Under the pieces are notes generated by a model. The model had not been told where the DNA came from. It saw only the letters and a program-made list of their open reading frames with translations, and made no database searches. Of a DNA stretch of 64,000 nt, positions 45,613 to 55,271 are shown piece after piece; position 1 is the first letter of the stretch; every line of letters starts with the position of its first letter. This stretch comes from Bacteroidaceae bacterium (GTDB lineage Bacteria; Bacteroidota; Bacteroidia; Bacteroidales; Bacteroidaceae): assembly GCA_902362595.1 (NCBI GenBank), contig CABIXF010000004.1, forward strand, positions 1-64,000. Reading direction: 5' to 3'. The position numbers were made by a program, and so were the translations under genes.

Positions 45613-47124
45613 ATGAAAACTCGATTAAGAATGTATTGTGTAAGTTGTCTGGTAACTTTAGGGGCCGTACAACTTTCCGCACAAACTTATCATTGGATAC
45701 ATAGCAGTGAGAATGATACTTGGCAGCAATCCATTGTCCGTTTGAAAAGCGAAGTAAATACCCTTCCGGATGTGTCTGTGGACGGAAAGGCTAAAATCGC
45801 CACGTTTAAGACTTGGGGAGTCACTTTCAATGAGCTTTGTTGGGATGCGTTGGGCGTGCTGACCCGTGAAGAGCAGGATGAAATTTTGAAAAAGGTATTT
45901 GCTCCGGATGGTGATTTGCGTATCGGGCGAGGACGAATTTCATTGGGTGCCAACGACTATGCCCGTTCCTGGTACAGCTGCGATGAGGTGGAAGGGGATT
46001 TTGAATTACGTTACTTCAACATCGACCGGGATAAACAGGCGATTATTCCTTTCATCCGGGCGGCACAGAAATACAATCCGGCACTTACCTTTTGGGTTTC
46101 TCCCTGGTCTCCCCCCAGCTGGTTGAAAATAAATGGAGATTATCCGGTGTTGAGCAGTCCGGCCAATCATCTGTCGCCGAAGTTGGATTACCTGCTGTAT
46201 GGAAATGTAGGCGGAACGACCGATCCGGACGAGATGAAGCTGGTGGGAGAACGCAAAGGAAAATTCCCCCGTCAGCTGGCTACTACCGACTATATGATAC
46301 AAGACCCTCGCTATTTGCGGACGTATGCCAATTACTTCTGTAAGTTCATCGATGCCTACAAGGCAGAAGGCATTCCTATTGATATGGTGATGTATCAGAA
46401 TGAGGCGTACAGCTATACGCCCTATCCCGGATGTGCATGGACGGCAGAAGGTACTATCCTCTTTAATCGGGATTACCTGGCTCCGGTACTGAAAAAGGCG
46501 CATCCCGAGGTGAAGTTGTATTTAGGTACCCTGAACACGAACCGGCAGGATCATGTGGAGAAGATTCTTTCGGACAAACAGTTGCAGGCTTGTATTTCCG
46601 GAATGGGTTTTCAGTGGGAAGGACGCGAGATTCTGGCAGCCATCCGGCAGCAGCATCCCGACTGGAGTTACATTTGTTCCGAGAGTGAATGTGGCTGGGG
46701 AAGCTTCGACTGGAAGTCGGGCGAACATACTTTTGAACTAATCAATCATTATCTGGGGAACGGATGCAACGAGTATAACCTTTGGAATTTTATCCTTTCG
46801 GATAATGGAGAAAGCACCTGGGGATGGAAACAGAATGCCTTGATTCGGGTTGATTCAAAGACACGTACGTTTACGTATACACCTGAATACTTTGCGGTGA
46901 AGCATTATGCTCATTACATCGCTTCCGGTTCGGAAGTACTGGCTTATAAGCCAGAAGGAGACGACAAGAAACCGGTGCTGGTGGTAAAGACTCCGGCGCA
47001 GAAATATGTGGTGATAGCCGGAAACTTCAAGGAAGAGTCACAAAAGCTGACCGTAAAGTTGGGCAAGCGGTATTTGGAAGTGGTGTTGACTCCTCATTCC
47101 ATGAATACATTTGAAATGAAATAA
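45613..47124 (+). CDS. GH30-family glycoside hydrolase
   Basis: Exported retaining beta-glycosidase, 503 residues, signal peptide about 1-23 (ending QLSA). The (beta/alpha)8 barrel has the family opening KIATFKTWGVTFNELCWDAL, FWVSPWSPPSWLK near residue 160, the acid/base Glu264 in YQNEAYS and the nucleophile in SESECGWGS (about 357-359), followed by YNLWNFILSDNGESTW. The C-terminal beta-sandwich ends near 503. Known GH30 activities include beta-glucosylceramidase, beta-1,6-glucanase and beta-xylosidase/fucosidase types; the subfamily cannot be set by eye. It precedes a broken GH78 gene by 35 bases, so the pair may once have degraded a rhamnose-containing plant glycan. Confidence 0.88.
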   Translation: MKTRLRMYCVSCLVTLGAVQLSAQTYHWIHSSENDTWQQSIVRLKSEVNTLPDVSVDGKAKIATFKTWGVTFNELCWDALGVLTREEQDEILKKVFAPDGDLRIGRGRISLGANDYARSWYSCDEVEGDFELRYFNIDRDKQAIIPFIRAAQKYNPALTFWVSPWSPPSWLKINGDYPVLSSPANHLSPKLDYLLYGNVGGTTDPDEMKLVGERKGKFPRQLATTDYMIQDPRYLRTYANYFCKFIDAYKAEGIPIDMVMYQNEAYSYTPYPGCAWTAEGTILFNRDYLAPVLKKAHPEVKLYLGTLNTNRQDHVEKILSDKQLQACISGMGFQWEGREILAAIRQQHPDWSYICSESECGWGSFDWKSGEHTFELINHYLGNGCNEYNLWNFILSDNGESTWGWKQNALIRVDSKTRTFTYTPEYFAVKHYAHYIASGSEVLAYKPEGDDKKPVLVVKTPAQKYVVIAGNFKEESQKLTVKLGKRYLEVVLTPHSMNTFEMK

Positions 47125-47159
47125 TACAGAAAGGCATTGAAAATTTGGAAGGCAAGATA

Positions 47160-50100
47160 ATGAAACAGGCTATGGTTGGGAAGCACTTATTTATCGCAAT
47201 TTTGTTGGGAATCATATTGTCGAGCAATACCTATAAGAAAGAATCGCCCTCCTTGGCGGGGATGACCGTAGAATTAGCCGAGACTCCTCTTGGTGTAGAC
47301 ACCCCCGCTCCGAGGTTTGGCTGGCAGCTGACGACCACTTCGAAGGAAAGAGGAATCTATCAGACGGCCTATCAGCTGACAGTCCAAGATGAGGCAGGAA
47401 AGCGGGTATGGGATTCCGGAAAGGTGACGGGAGATATCTCCCAGCATGTGGTGTACCAAGGAGAAGCTTTGCAGCCGACGACCCGTTATACGTGGCAGGT
47501 AAAGGTATGGAACAATCAAGGAAAGGTGCAGGAAGGAACGTCCTGGTTTGAAACCAGTCTGCTGACAGACCACGAGGCGAATGGCTGGCACGGAGCCCGA
47601 TGGATTGGGGGTGGCGACGAGGATATGGTACTTTATTCACCCTATCTGCCTGTGTTCCGCTTGGATTTTTCTTTCCAGATGAAGGAGCAGGCCGTATCCC
47701 GTAAGATAGCTTTTGTGTATGGAGCGAATGACGAGCGGTTGATGGATACGAACAAGAACCTGTATCATCTTTCCAATGGGAAGGATGCTTCTTACATCAA
47801 GGTGGAGTTCGACTTGACGCCGCTGAAAGGAGACGGAAACGCATGGATACATCTTTATCGTGCGGGTTATCAGCCCGATGACAAGCCTTCCGTACCGTTG
47901 AAATCTTTTTTGATACCGAATGACGTGTTGAATGCCGGGAACCAGTATCAGGCGCATACTTTCTCTCTGTATTCCAACTTGGGTTTCACGACCCTGAAAA
48001 AAGGAGACGTGCAGTTGGGGGAAGTAAATGTGAATCCCTTGGGGCAGGGAGGCGACTTCATTGCCTTTCCCGTAGTGGGTGAGGTGGGCTTTGCCTTGGA
48101 GGATGCGAAGGCTTTTTCGGGTGTGAAGACGGATATCCGTAATTTCCGGAGTCCGGAAAACCGACTGACTTCCGTGAAGCTGGATGCGTCTCGATTGAAA
48201 GGAGTGAGGAAATGGTATGTGCAAGACCCGAGCCGTAACTCCATGCCGATGTTGCGTACGGAGTTTGCGACTTCCTCCAATAAAATCAAGAAAGCACGGC
48301 TGTATGTCACTTCCCGCGGTATTTATGAGATGTATCTCAACGGGCAGCGGGTAGGAAAGGATTATTTCAATCCGGGCGTAACGCAGTATAATAAAACACA
48401 CCTGTATCAGGTGTACGATGTGACGCAGCTGGTACAAACTGGGAAGAATGCACTGGGTGCGTTGCTGGCCGAAGGGTGGTGGAGCGGAGGTGCCACTTAT
48501 GCCGGAGAAAACTGGAACTTCTTCGGCGACCGTCAGTCGTTGCTGGCCCAGCTGGTAGTGACGTACGAGGATGGACAGCAGCAGACGGTGGTCACTTCAC
48601 CGGACACATGGAAGTATTTCAACCAGGGACCGGTGGTGTATGGCAGTTTCTTTCAGGGAGAAGTCTATGATGCCCGGAAGGAACAGGCAATCGCCGGATG
48701 GTCTTGCCCGGGTTACGAAGATGCGGCGTGGAAGCCAGCGGTGGAAGTGACGCTGGAAAATCATGTCAGTCAGGTGGGAGGAGGAAACGTGCCGAAAGTG
48801 AACGATTATTCGGCTTTTCACTTGAAGGCCCAGTATGGCCAGACGGTACGGGCCATTCAGTAACTGACGGCTCGGTCGGTGGAAGAAGTACGGCCGGGTA
48901 TCTTCGTGTACGACATGGGACAAAACATGGTGGGAGTGCCTGAAATCACGCTCCACGGAATGGAAGCGGGCCGGGAAATCAATCTCCGTTATGCCGAAGT
49001 GAAATATCCGGACTTGCCGCGTTATGCCGGTAACGAGGGAATGATTATGCTCGAAAATATCCGTGCGGCAATGGCACAGGACAAATATATCACCAAGGGA
49101 GGGGAGGAAACGATTGCGTCGCGGTTCACTTATCATGGCTATCGGTATGTCGAGATTACGGGCATTGACAAGGCCTTGCCCTTGGAAAGTGTGAAGGGTA
49201 CGATGCTGAGCTCGATTGACGGGCTTGCTTCTCAGTATGAAACTTCGAACGAAAAAGTGAATCGGCTGTGGCACAACATCGTGTAGTCGACCTATGCCAA
49301 CTTCTTCTCCATCCCGACCGACTGTCCGCAGCGGAACGAACGCTTGGGGTGGGCGGGAGATATCTCGGTCTTCTCCCGGACGGCGACTTACTTGGCCGAT
49401 GTGCCGCAATTTCTTTGCCGTTATTTGCAGGCCATGCGCGATGTGCAGCGGGAAGACGGACGTTTCCCCGACGTAGCTCCGCTGGGTGTAGGCTTTGGGG
49501 GCTTGTTGTGGGGTAGTGCGGGCATCACGGTGCCTTGGGAAGTGTACCAGCAGTACGGCGACAAGAGTTTGCTGGCGGCACATTATGCGGCGATGGGCCG
49601 TTACATCGATTATATACTGGCAAAGACCATCAACCCGGAAACGGGTATCTTGGAGCAGGAGAAGGTGTGGGGAAATCTGGGCGACTGGCTGGGGCCGGAG
49701 GACAACAAGAACGACAAGACACTGATGTGGGAGGCTTATTTTTTGTACGACTTAGATATCATGGTGAAAGTGTCCAAGCTATTGGGCAAGGAAAGTGAGG
49801 CACGGAGGTATGCGGATTTGTATCGGAAGCGGAAGGATTTCTTCCTGCGTACGTATGTGGATAAAGCAACGGCCCGGACGATTTCTTCCGGGGCCGACGG
49901 GCCTGAAAAAGGGAAACCGGTAGACATACAGACTTCGTACGTGCTGCCGCTGGCGTTCGGTCTTGTCCCGCCGGAGCTTCGGGAAGAGTTTGCTGCTCGT
50001 CTCGCCCAAACGGTTCGGCGGGAAAATGTGGGTGACGACGGAAAGACTTATCCGGCGTATTCTTTGATGACGGGATTCATCGGGACGGCCTGGATTAGCA

Positions 50101-50690
50101 AGGCATTGTCGGACAATGGCTACGACGACGTGGCTTACAAGTTGTTGCAGCAGACCACCTATCCTTCGTGGCTGTATTCCGTGGAACAGGGAGCTACGAC
50201 CATCTGGGAGCGGCTGAATTCTTATACTCATGTGGATGGTTTTGGGGAAAACAACCGGATGAACTCGTTCAATCATTATTCATTCGGGGCCGTAGGGGCT
50301 TGGATGTATGCCTATTCACTGGGGATTATGCGGGATGAGAATCATCCGGGATTCAAGCATTTTGTGTTGTCCCCGCGGGTAGACCCGACCAGACAGATGA
50401 GGTTTGCCCGTGGGCATTATGACTCTTTGTACGGTCGGATAGAAAGTGCATGGGAAGTGAAAGACGGGGAAGTGAGGTATTCATTCACTGTTCCGGCCAA
50501 TACGAGTGCCACACTTTATTTGCCGGTTGCTTCGGCCGACAAGGTGACGGGAAACGGTCGTGTCTTGCAGGCAGGAAAAGAGGGTGTAAAAGAAGTGGTG
50601 TGGCAGGAGGGTATGCTCCGGGTGGAAGTGTTGTCGGGTACTTATCATTGGGTGGTGGCCTCCGCAGACGTTCTCGGTCGAAGACATTGA
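47160..50690 (+). pseudogene. GH78 alpha-L-rhamnosidase with two in-frame stop codons
   Basis: One reading frame runs from the ATG at 47160 to TGA/stop at 50690 (about 1,176 codons) but is interrupted by TAA at 48861-48863 and TAG at 49284-49286. Frame is kept and homology continues across both. The first part has a signal-like hydrophobic start, the GH78 opening ETPLGVDTPAPRFGWQL and a long insert with beta-sandwich character. After stop 1 comes RPGIFVYDMGQNMVGVPEI; stop 2 replaces what is normally Trp or similar just before NFFSIPTDCPQRNERLGWAGD, the catalytic block, and TTIWERLNSYTHVDGF follows. Either stop removes the catalytic domain. Single-base changes such as TGG to TAG would explain stop 2. 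It looks like recent decay. Confidence 0.85.
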
Positions 50691-50751
50691 GAAGAGTTTT
50701 TCGTAAGATTTCTAAGAGCTTGTTTTTTTTAACTATAATAAGTGGTCACAT

Positions 50752-50802
50752 AAAAATCTCCTGCTTTCAGTCCTAATATAGAGGCTAAAGCAGGAGATTT
50801 TT
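50752..50802. terminator. Bidirectional terminator between GH78 pseudogene and cysE
   Basis: AAAAATCTCCTGCTTT (50753-50768) and AAAGCAGGAGATTTTT (50787-50802) are perfect complements around an 18-base loop, with A- and T-runs for both directions. Confidence 0.85.
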
Positions 50803-50848
50803 ATTGTCACAATTCTATCTTGAGGACGATTGGGTTTCGTTGCTCCTT

Positions 50849-51760
50849 TTATCCTTTGTTTTCCTTGCTCTTCCGCTGTACGATGCGGGCACCGGCAGGT
50901 ACACTTTCCGTCACCCAGATGTTACCGCCGATGGTGGCACCTTCGCCGATGGTGATACGTCCCAGGATGGTGGCGTTGGAATAGACAATCACATTGTCTT
51001 CCAGTATCGGGTGGCGGGGAATACCTTTGATAGGATTCCCTTGCTCGTCGCAGGGGAAGCTCTTGGCTCCCAAGGTGACTCCCTGATACAGTTTCACGTG
51101 GTTACCGATGATGCAGGTCGCTCCGATGACCACACCTGTGCCGTGGTCAATAGTAAAGTGGTGTCCGATTTGGGCACCCGGATGGATGTCGATACCGGTT
51201 TCGGAATGGGCCATTTCGGTGATGATACGCGGGATGAGTGGTACGTTAAGCCGGTAAAGTTCGTGGGCAATCCGGTAGTTGGTCACGGCCCGGATGACCG
51301 GATAGCAACAGATGATTTCTCCGAAGCACGTGGCGGCAGGGTCACCGTAGTAGGCAGCCTCTACGTCCGTGGCCAGGATACGTCGGATTTCAGGCAGACG
51401 GCTGATGAATTCCGCTGCCAGTTGGGTTGCTGTGGCCCGGCAGGGAGATTGGCAGTCACATTGTCCTTCGTTTTCCACGCCGAAGCACAATCCGGCCTGT
51501 ATTTGTTCAATCAGTAGGGAAAACAGCTCTTCGATGTTGACTCCGATGTGGTAGTTGATGGTCTGGCTGTTGATGGTTGAGTTTCCGAAATAGCCGGGAA
51601 ACAGGATGGCGCGTGCCAGTTCCACAATCCGTTCCAGCGATTTTCCCGAAGGAAGCGGCTCTCCTTCCCGATGCTGATGGAACAGTCCCCGGTAGGATTG
51701 GTTATCGGAAAGTTCGTCAACGGCCTTAGTCAGTATATGCGTGTAATCAGTTGGACTCAT
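50849..51760 (-). CDS. cysE: Serine O-acetyltransferase
   Basis: Makes O-acetylserine from serine and acetyl-CoA, first step of cysteine synthesis. Start chosen at the ATG ending at 51760 (303 residues; 51766 is also possible), because the longer frame to 51814 lies upstream of the -7 box. The N-terminal helical domain (to about 170) is of the long EpsC/plant-like type. The C-terminal left-handed beta-helix shows hexapeptide repeats: DIHPGAQIGHHFTIDHGTGVVIG (near 200), CIIGNHVKLYQGVTLGAKSF, and VIVYSNATILGRITIGEGATIGGN. His and Asp in DIHPGA and HFTIDHG form the active site. No cysK is adjacent; its promoter faces a divergent small ORF. Confidence 0.92.
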   Translation of the reverse strand: MSPTDYTHILTKAVDELSDNQSYRGLFHQHREGEPLPSGKSLERIVELARAILFPGYFGNSTINSQTINYHIGVNIEELFSLLIEQIQAGLCFGVENEGQCDCQSPCRATATQLAAEFISRLPEIRRILATDVEAAYYGDPAATCFGEIICCYPVIRAVTNYRIAHELYRLNVPLIPRIITEMAHSETGIDIHPGAQIGHHFTIDHGTGVVIGATCIIGNHVKLYQGVTLGAKSFPCDEQGNPIKGIPRHPILEDNVIVYSNATILGRITIGEGATIGGNIWVTESVPAGARIVQRKSKENKG

Positions 51761-51783
51761 GGACATTTCATTTTGATAATGGA

Positions 51784-51814
51784 CAAAAGTAGCGATATTT
51801 TGTGATGAATCCAA
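51784..51814 (-). promoter_or_regulatory. Promoter of cysE
   Basis: Minus strand: TTG (51814-51812), 20-base spacer, TACTTTTG (51791-51784). The -7 box lies 24 bases before the start at 51760. It overlaps a divergent promoter. Confidence 0.6.
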
Positions 51815-51830
51815 TAAAATCCTATTTTTG
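51799..51830 (+). promoter_or_regulatory. Promoter of the 43-codon basic ORF
   Basis: TTTG (51799-51802), 20-base spacer, TATTTTTG (51823-51830); both match the consensus. It overlaps the cysE promoter on the other strand and lies 18 bases before the small ORF. Confidence 0.6.
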
Positions 51831-51848
51831 TGGAAAAATCAGTGCAGT

Positions 51849-51980
51849 ATGGTAGTGAACAAGAAAAATCCTTTTGCTTTCAAGGCGAAGCAGAGCCACA
51901 AGAAAAAGACAAGTGGAAAACGGGTCGGGAAATCCCGTCCGGAAAAAGCGAATAACCAGTTGAACCGCAGGGTGAAATAA
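51849..51980 (+). CDS. Small, strongly basic 43-residue protein
   Basis: ATG-started frame of 43 codons ending in TAA. The product starts MVVNKKNPFAFKAKQSHKK and continues with GKRVGKSRPEKANNQ; about 15 of 43 residues are Lys or Arg and only two are acidic-like (one Glu), with no membrane or signal segment, so it probably binds RNA or the ribosome. GKSRP loosely recalls the small ribosomal protein bTHX, but I do not claim homology. Evidence that it is a real gene: exact -33/-7 promoter elements 18 bases upstream, short leader, and a strong terminator eight bases after the stop. A regulatory RNA is the alternative. Confidence 0.65.
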   Translation: MVVNKKNPFAFKAKQSHKKKTSGKRVGKSRPEKANNQLNRRVK

Positions 51981-51987
51981 TAAGAAT

Positions 51988-52039
51988 CCCCGTTCTTCTT
52001 GGCAAGACTGAGGTCTTTAAGAAGAACGGGGAGTTTTTT
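51988..52039 (+). terminator. Terminator of the small basic ORF
   Basis: CCCCGTTCTTCTT (51988-52000) and AAGAAGAACGGGG (52019-52031) are perfect 13-bp arms; a second short stem AAGAC/GTCTT sits inside. TTTTTT follows at 52034-52039. It lies between this ORF and the convergent rnr gene. Confidence 0.85.
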
Positions 52040-52064
52040 ATGGGATAGAACGGATGTGGGTCCG

Positions 52065-54215
52065 TTATTCTTCAGCCAAAACAAAATCCAGCTGTTTCTT
52101 GGCCAGGTTGGCACGGGCCACTTTAATTTTAATCGGGTCACCGAGGCTGAACTTCTGGTGATGGCGTCGTCCGATGAGGCAGTAGTTCTTTTCATCGAAC
52201 TCGTAGAAGTCGTTGCCCAAATCACGCATGGCAATCATGCCCTCGCATTTGTTTTCATTGATTTCTACGTAAAGGCCCCATTCCGTGACTCCGGAAATGA
52301 CTCCATCGTAGACTTGTCCGATACGTTCGCCCATGAATTCCACTTGTTTGTATTTCACGGAAGCACGTTCCGCACTGGCGGCTGTCTGTTCCATGGCCGA
52401 ACTGTGTTCGCACAAGGTTTCGTATTTGTCGGCCTGTGCACTCCGTCCTCCTGCCAGGTAGCGGGTGAGCAGACGATGTACCATCAGGTCCGGGTAACGG
52501 CGGATAGGAGAGGTGAAGTGGGTGTAATAATCAAATCCCAGTCCGTAGTGTCCGATGTTGTAGATGGAGTAACGGGCCTTCTGCATGGCACGCAAGGAAA
52601 CTGTTTCTATCAGGTTCTGTTCCTTCTTGCCGTTGATTTCCGTGAGCAGGTGGTTGAGTGACTTGGAGACCTCCACCTTGCTGCCTCCCGTACGGATTTT
52701 GTAACCGAAGCGGGCGATGAACTGGTTCAGGTTGTCCAGCTTGTCGGGGTCCGGAAGGTCGTGGATACGATAAGGGAATACCTTCGGCTTCTTGTTCTTG
52801 GGTACCTTCCCGACGTATTCGGCCACGGTACGGTTGGCCAGCAGCATGAATTCCTCAATCAGCTTGTTGGCTTCCTTGGAAACCTTGAAATACACGCTGA
52901 GCGGTTTCCCGTTTTCGTCAATCTCGAATTTCACCTCGCAACGGTCGAAGTTGATGGAGCCGGCACTCATTCGTTTCTCTCGCAGAATCTGAGCCAGACG
53001 GTTCAGTTCCAGAATTTCTTCCTTATAGTCACCTTCTCCTGTTTCAATAATCTGTTGTGCTTCTTCGTATGTGAAGCGGCGGTTGGACTTGATGACGGTG
53101 TGGCGGATACGGAAATTCTTCACTTCGGCCTTGTCGTTCATGTCGAAGATGACAGAGTAAGCCAGCTTTTCCTCGTCCGGTCGCAGAGAGCAGATGAAGT
53201 TGCACAACCGTTCCGGCAGCATCGGGATGGTGCGGTCGACCAAATAGACGGAAGTGGCACGTTTCACAGCCTCCTTGTCGATGATGCTTCCTTCTTTCAC
53301 ATAATGCGAAACGTCGGCGATGTGTACACCTACCTCCCACAGTCCCGGTTTCAGGTTGCGGATAGACAGGGCATCGTCGAAGTCCTTGGCGTCTTTCGGG
53401 TCGATGGTGAAGGTCACCACGTCGCGGAAGTCTTCACGTTCGGCATAGTCTTCCGGTGTGATTTCAGCCGACAGTTTTTCAGCAGCCGCTTCCACAGCCT
53501 GCGGATAAGTGTAAGGCAATCCGTATTCGGCCAGGATGGCATGCATTTCGGTGGTATTGTCGCCGGCTTTTCCCAAAATGTCAATCACTTCTCCAAACGG
53601 GTTCTTAGCCTCTTCCGGCCATTCGGTGATACGGACTACAGCTTTGTCGCCGTTCTTTCCGCCTTTCAGCTTGTCCTTTGGGATAAAGATGTCGTTGGCC
53701 AGTGTGTTGGCTTCTGTCAGCAGGAAGGCATAATTCTTGGAGACTTTCAATACGCCGACAAACGTTTCGTTGGCATGTTCCAAAATCTCGATTACCTGTC
53801 CTTCCAGCTGGCGCTTCTTGCATTTGGCACACAAGGACACTTTCACTTTGTCGTTGTTCATGGCGTGCGCGGAGTTACGTTCTGCAATGAAAATCGGTTC
53901 TCCGCCGTCGTCGGGGATAAACGAGTTCTTTCCGTTACTTTTCCTCTGGAAGGTACCGGTCAGAATCTGTCCTTTGTCATTGATTTTATAGCGCCCCTTT
54001 TCGATTTCAATCAGGAAATTGTCTTCCACCATTTCCTCTACGACATCGACACAGAGCATTTTTCCCGGATGGGTCGTGAGTTTTAGAGCTTGGAACAACT
54101 GCTTGAGGCTGAATGCTTCATTCGGCTTTGTGCGGAAATAGTTGAGCAGCATTTCTACGAGCTCTTTTTTCTTCAGGTGCTTTCCGCCTTTTTTCTCTTT
54201 TTTCTTTTTAGCCAT
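52065..54215 (-). CDS. rnr: Ribonuclease R
   Basis: Processive 3'-5' exoribonuclease of the RNase II family, acting on structured RNA. 716 residues: a Lys-rich start (MAKKKKEKKGGKHLKKKE), a winged-helix/cold-shock region (about 20-240), the RNB catalytic domain (about 250-580) with DPKDAKDFDDALS near 272 holding the metal-binding Asp residues, HYTHFTSPIRRYPDLMVHRLL-type motif near 560 (YYTHFTSPIRRYPDLMVH), and a C-terminal S1 domain (GVISGVTEWGLYVEINENKCEG). Length matches RNase R better than RNase II. It is transcribed toward the small basic ORF and has no neighbour in an operon. Confidence 0.95.
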   Translation of the reverse strand: MAKKKKEKKGGKHLKKKELVEMLLNYFRTKPNEAFSLKQLFQALKLTTHPGKMLCVDVVEEMVEDNFLIEIEKGRYKINDKGQILTGTFQRKSNGKNSFIPDDGGEPIFIAERNSAHAMNNDKVKVSLCAKCKKRQLEGQVIEILEHANETFVGVLKVSKNYAFLLTEANTLANDIFIPKDKLKGGKNGDKAVVRITEWPEEAKNPFGEVIDILGKAGDNTTEMHAILAEYGLPYTYPQAVEAAAEKLSAEITPEDYAEREDFRDVVTFTIDPKDAKDFDDALSIRNLKPGLWEVGVHIADVSHYVKEGSIIDKEAVKRATSVYLVDRTIPMLPERLCNFICSLRPDEEKLAYSVIFDMNDKAEVKNFRIRHTVIKSNRRFTYEEAQQIIETGEGDYKEEILELNRLAQILREKRMSAGSINFDRCEVKFEIDENGKPLSVYFKVSKEANKLIEEFMLLANRTVAEYVGKVPKNKKPKVFPYRIHDLPDPDKLDNLNQFIARFGYKIRTGGSKVEVSKSLNHLLTEINGKKEQNLIETVSLRAMQKARYSIYNIGHYGLGFDYYTHFTSPIRRYPDLMVHRLLTRYLAGGRSAQADKYETLCEHSSAMEQTAASAERASVKYKQVEFMGERIGQVYDGVISGVTEWGLYVEINENKCEGMIAMRDLGNDFYEFDEKNYCLIGRRHHQKFSLGDPIKIKVARANLAKKQLDFVLAEE

Positions 54216-54331
54216 GTTGTTTATAGTTTAGAGCCGGCTCCTCTCTTAGTAACCGGCATGTTCGATTATACAAAGAAAGCAAATTCCACGGAATAAACGC
54301 GGATTTTTCTGTTAAGATGCTGAAAAACTAT

Positions 54332-54339
54332 TATCTTTG
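54332..54339 (+). promoter_or_regulatory. Putative -7 box for the CDF transporter
   Basis: TATCTTTG, exact match to the -7 consensus, 25 bases before the chosen start at 54365. This position excludes the longer frame starting at 54317. Confidence 0.5.
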
Positions 54340-54364
54340 CCGCGTTCTTATTACAAAGTCTGAT

Positions 54365-55267
54365 ATGAATGAAGTTGAATCATCCGTCCGCGAGCATGAG
54401 ATATACAAAGTGACCCTGGTAGGAAGCCTGGTGAACATTTTGCTGGTAGTCTGCAAGTTTGCGGCAGGTTTCTGGGGCAAGAGTGCGGCCATGATTGCCG
54501 ATGCGGTCCATTCTTTGTCGGATTTGATTACGGATTTAATCGTAATCGTCTTTGTACGCATTTCCAGTAAGCCAGAAGACAAAGACCATGACTATGGGCA
54601 TGGCAAGTATGAAACGCTGGCTACTCTACTGATTGGAGCGGCCCTGCTGGCTGTGGGCGTGGGCATTTGCTGGAGTGGAGTGGAGTCGATTGTACTCTTT
54701 TTCAGAGGAGAGACATTGCAGTCTCCCGGTTGGATTGCCCTGGTAGCAGCCATTGTATCCATTGTATCCAAGGAAATTTTGTTTCATTATACCCGTATTG
54801 TCGGGAAACGTTATAACAGTCCGGCGGTCATTGCCAATGCCTGGCATCACCGCAGCGATGCCTTTTCTTCCATCGGTACGGCCATCGGTATCGGAGGAGC
54901 CATTCTGTTGGGCGACAGCTGGCGGGTACTCGACCCGTTGGCGGCAGTGATTGTCAGTGTCTTTATTGTGCAGGTGGCTGTCAAGCAGCTCAAGTCGTGT
55001 GTGGACGAATTGCTGGAACGCTCGCTTCCGGACGATATTGAACAGGAAATCACCAAGATTGTCTTGTCGGAGGAAGGGGTGTCAGAACCTCATCATCTGT
55101 GTACCCGGCGGATAGGAAGTCATTATGCGATGGACATGCATGTACGCATGGATGGGAATATTCCATTGCATGAGGCACACGAGAAAGCGACCGCAGTGGA
55201 GCGTAAGTTAAGAGAAGCTTTCGGAGCAAATACGTATATCAGTATCCATGTCGAACCAGAAAAATAA
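54365..55267 (+). CDS. Cation diffusion facilitator (CDF) family transporter
   Basis: Inner-membrane Zn2+/Co2+/Fe2+-proton antiporter, 300 residues, start chosen downstream of the -7 box (MNEVESSVREHEIYK). Six membrane segments up to about 205, with the metal-site residues HSLSDLITD in TM2 (about 48-56), the cytoplasmic DHDYGHGK motif (about 76-83) and HHRSDAFSS in TM5 (about 160-168). The C-terminal cytoplasmic domain carries the CDF DxxxH-type metal sites (DMHVRMDGN; SIHVEP). The SDR gene starts five bases after the stop, so the three genes 54365-57256 form an operon. Confidence 0.9.
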   Translation: MNEVESSVREHEIYKVTLVGSLVNILLVVCKFAAGFWGKSAAMIADAVHSLSDLITDLIVIVFVRISSKPEDKDHDYGHGKYETLATLLIGAALLAVGVGICWSGVESIVLFFRGETLQSPGWIALVAAIVSIVSKEILFHYTRIVGKRYNSPAVIANAWHHRSDAFSSIGTAIGIGGAILLGDSWRVLDPLAAVIVSVFIVQVAVKQLKSCVDELLERSLPDDIEQEITKIVLSEEGVSEPHHLCTRRIGSHYAMDMHVRMDGNIPLHEAHEKATAVERKLREAFGANTYISIHVEPEK

Positions 55268-55271
55268 GTGT

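Noticed and set aside
48861..49286. Stop-codon reassignment or selenocysteine-like read-through in the GH78 frame
   Set aside because: TAA and TAG both end normal genes nearby (for example the SDR gene ends in TAG), the two codons differ, and no recoding hairpin was noticed; decay is simpler.
47637..49583. Long minus-strand frames (266 and 328 codons) opposite the GH78 pseudogene
   Set aside because: They mirror the GH78 frame and contain no known domain; their openness follows from the codon pattern of the sense strand.
52761..54086. A 441-codon plus-strand open frame
   Set aside because: It is the antisense of rnr, whose RNB and S1 motifs are clear. The product is Phe/Val/His-rich without domain features.
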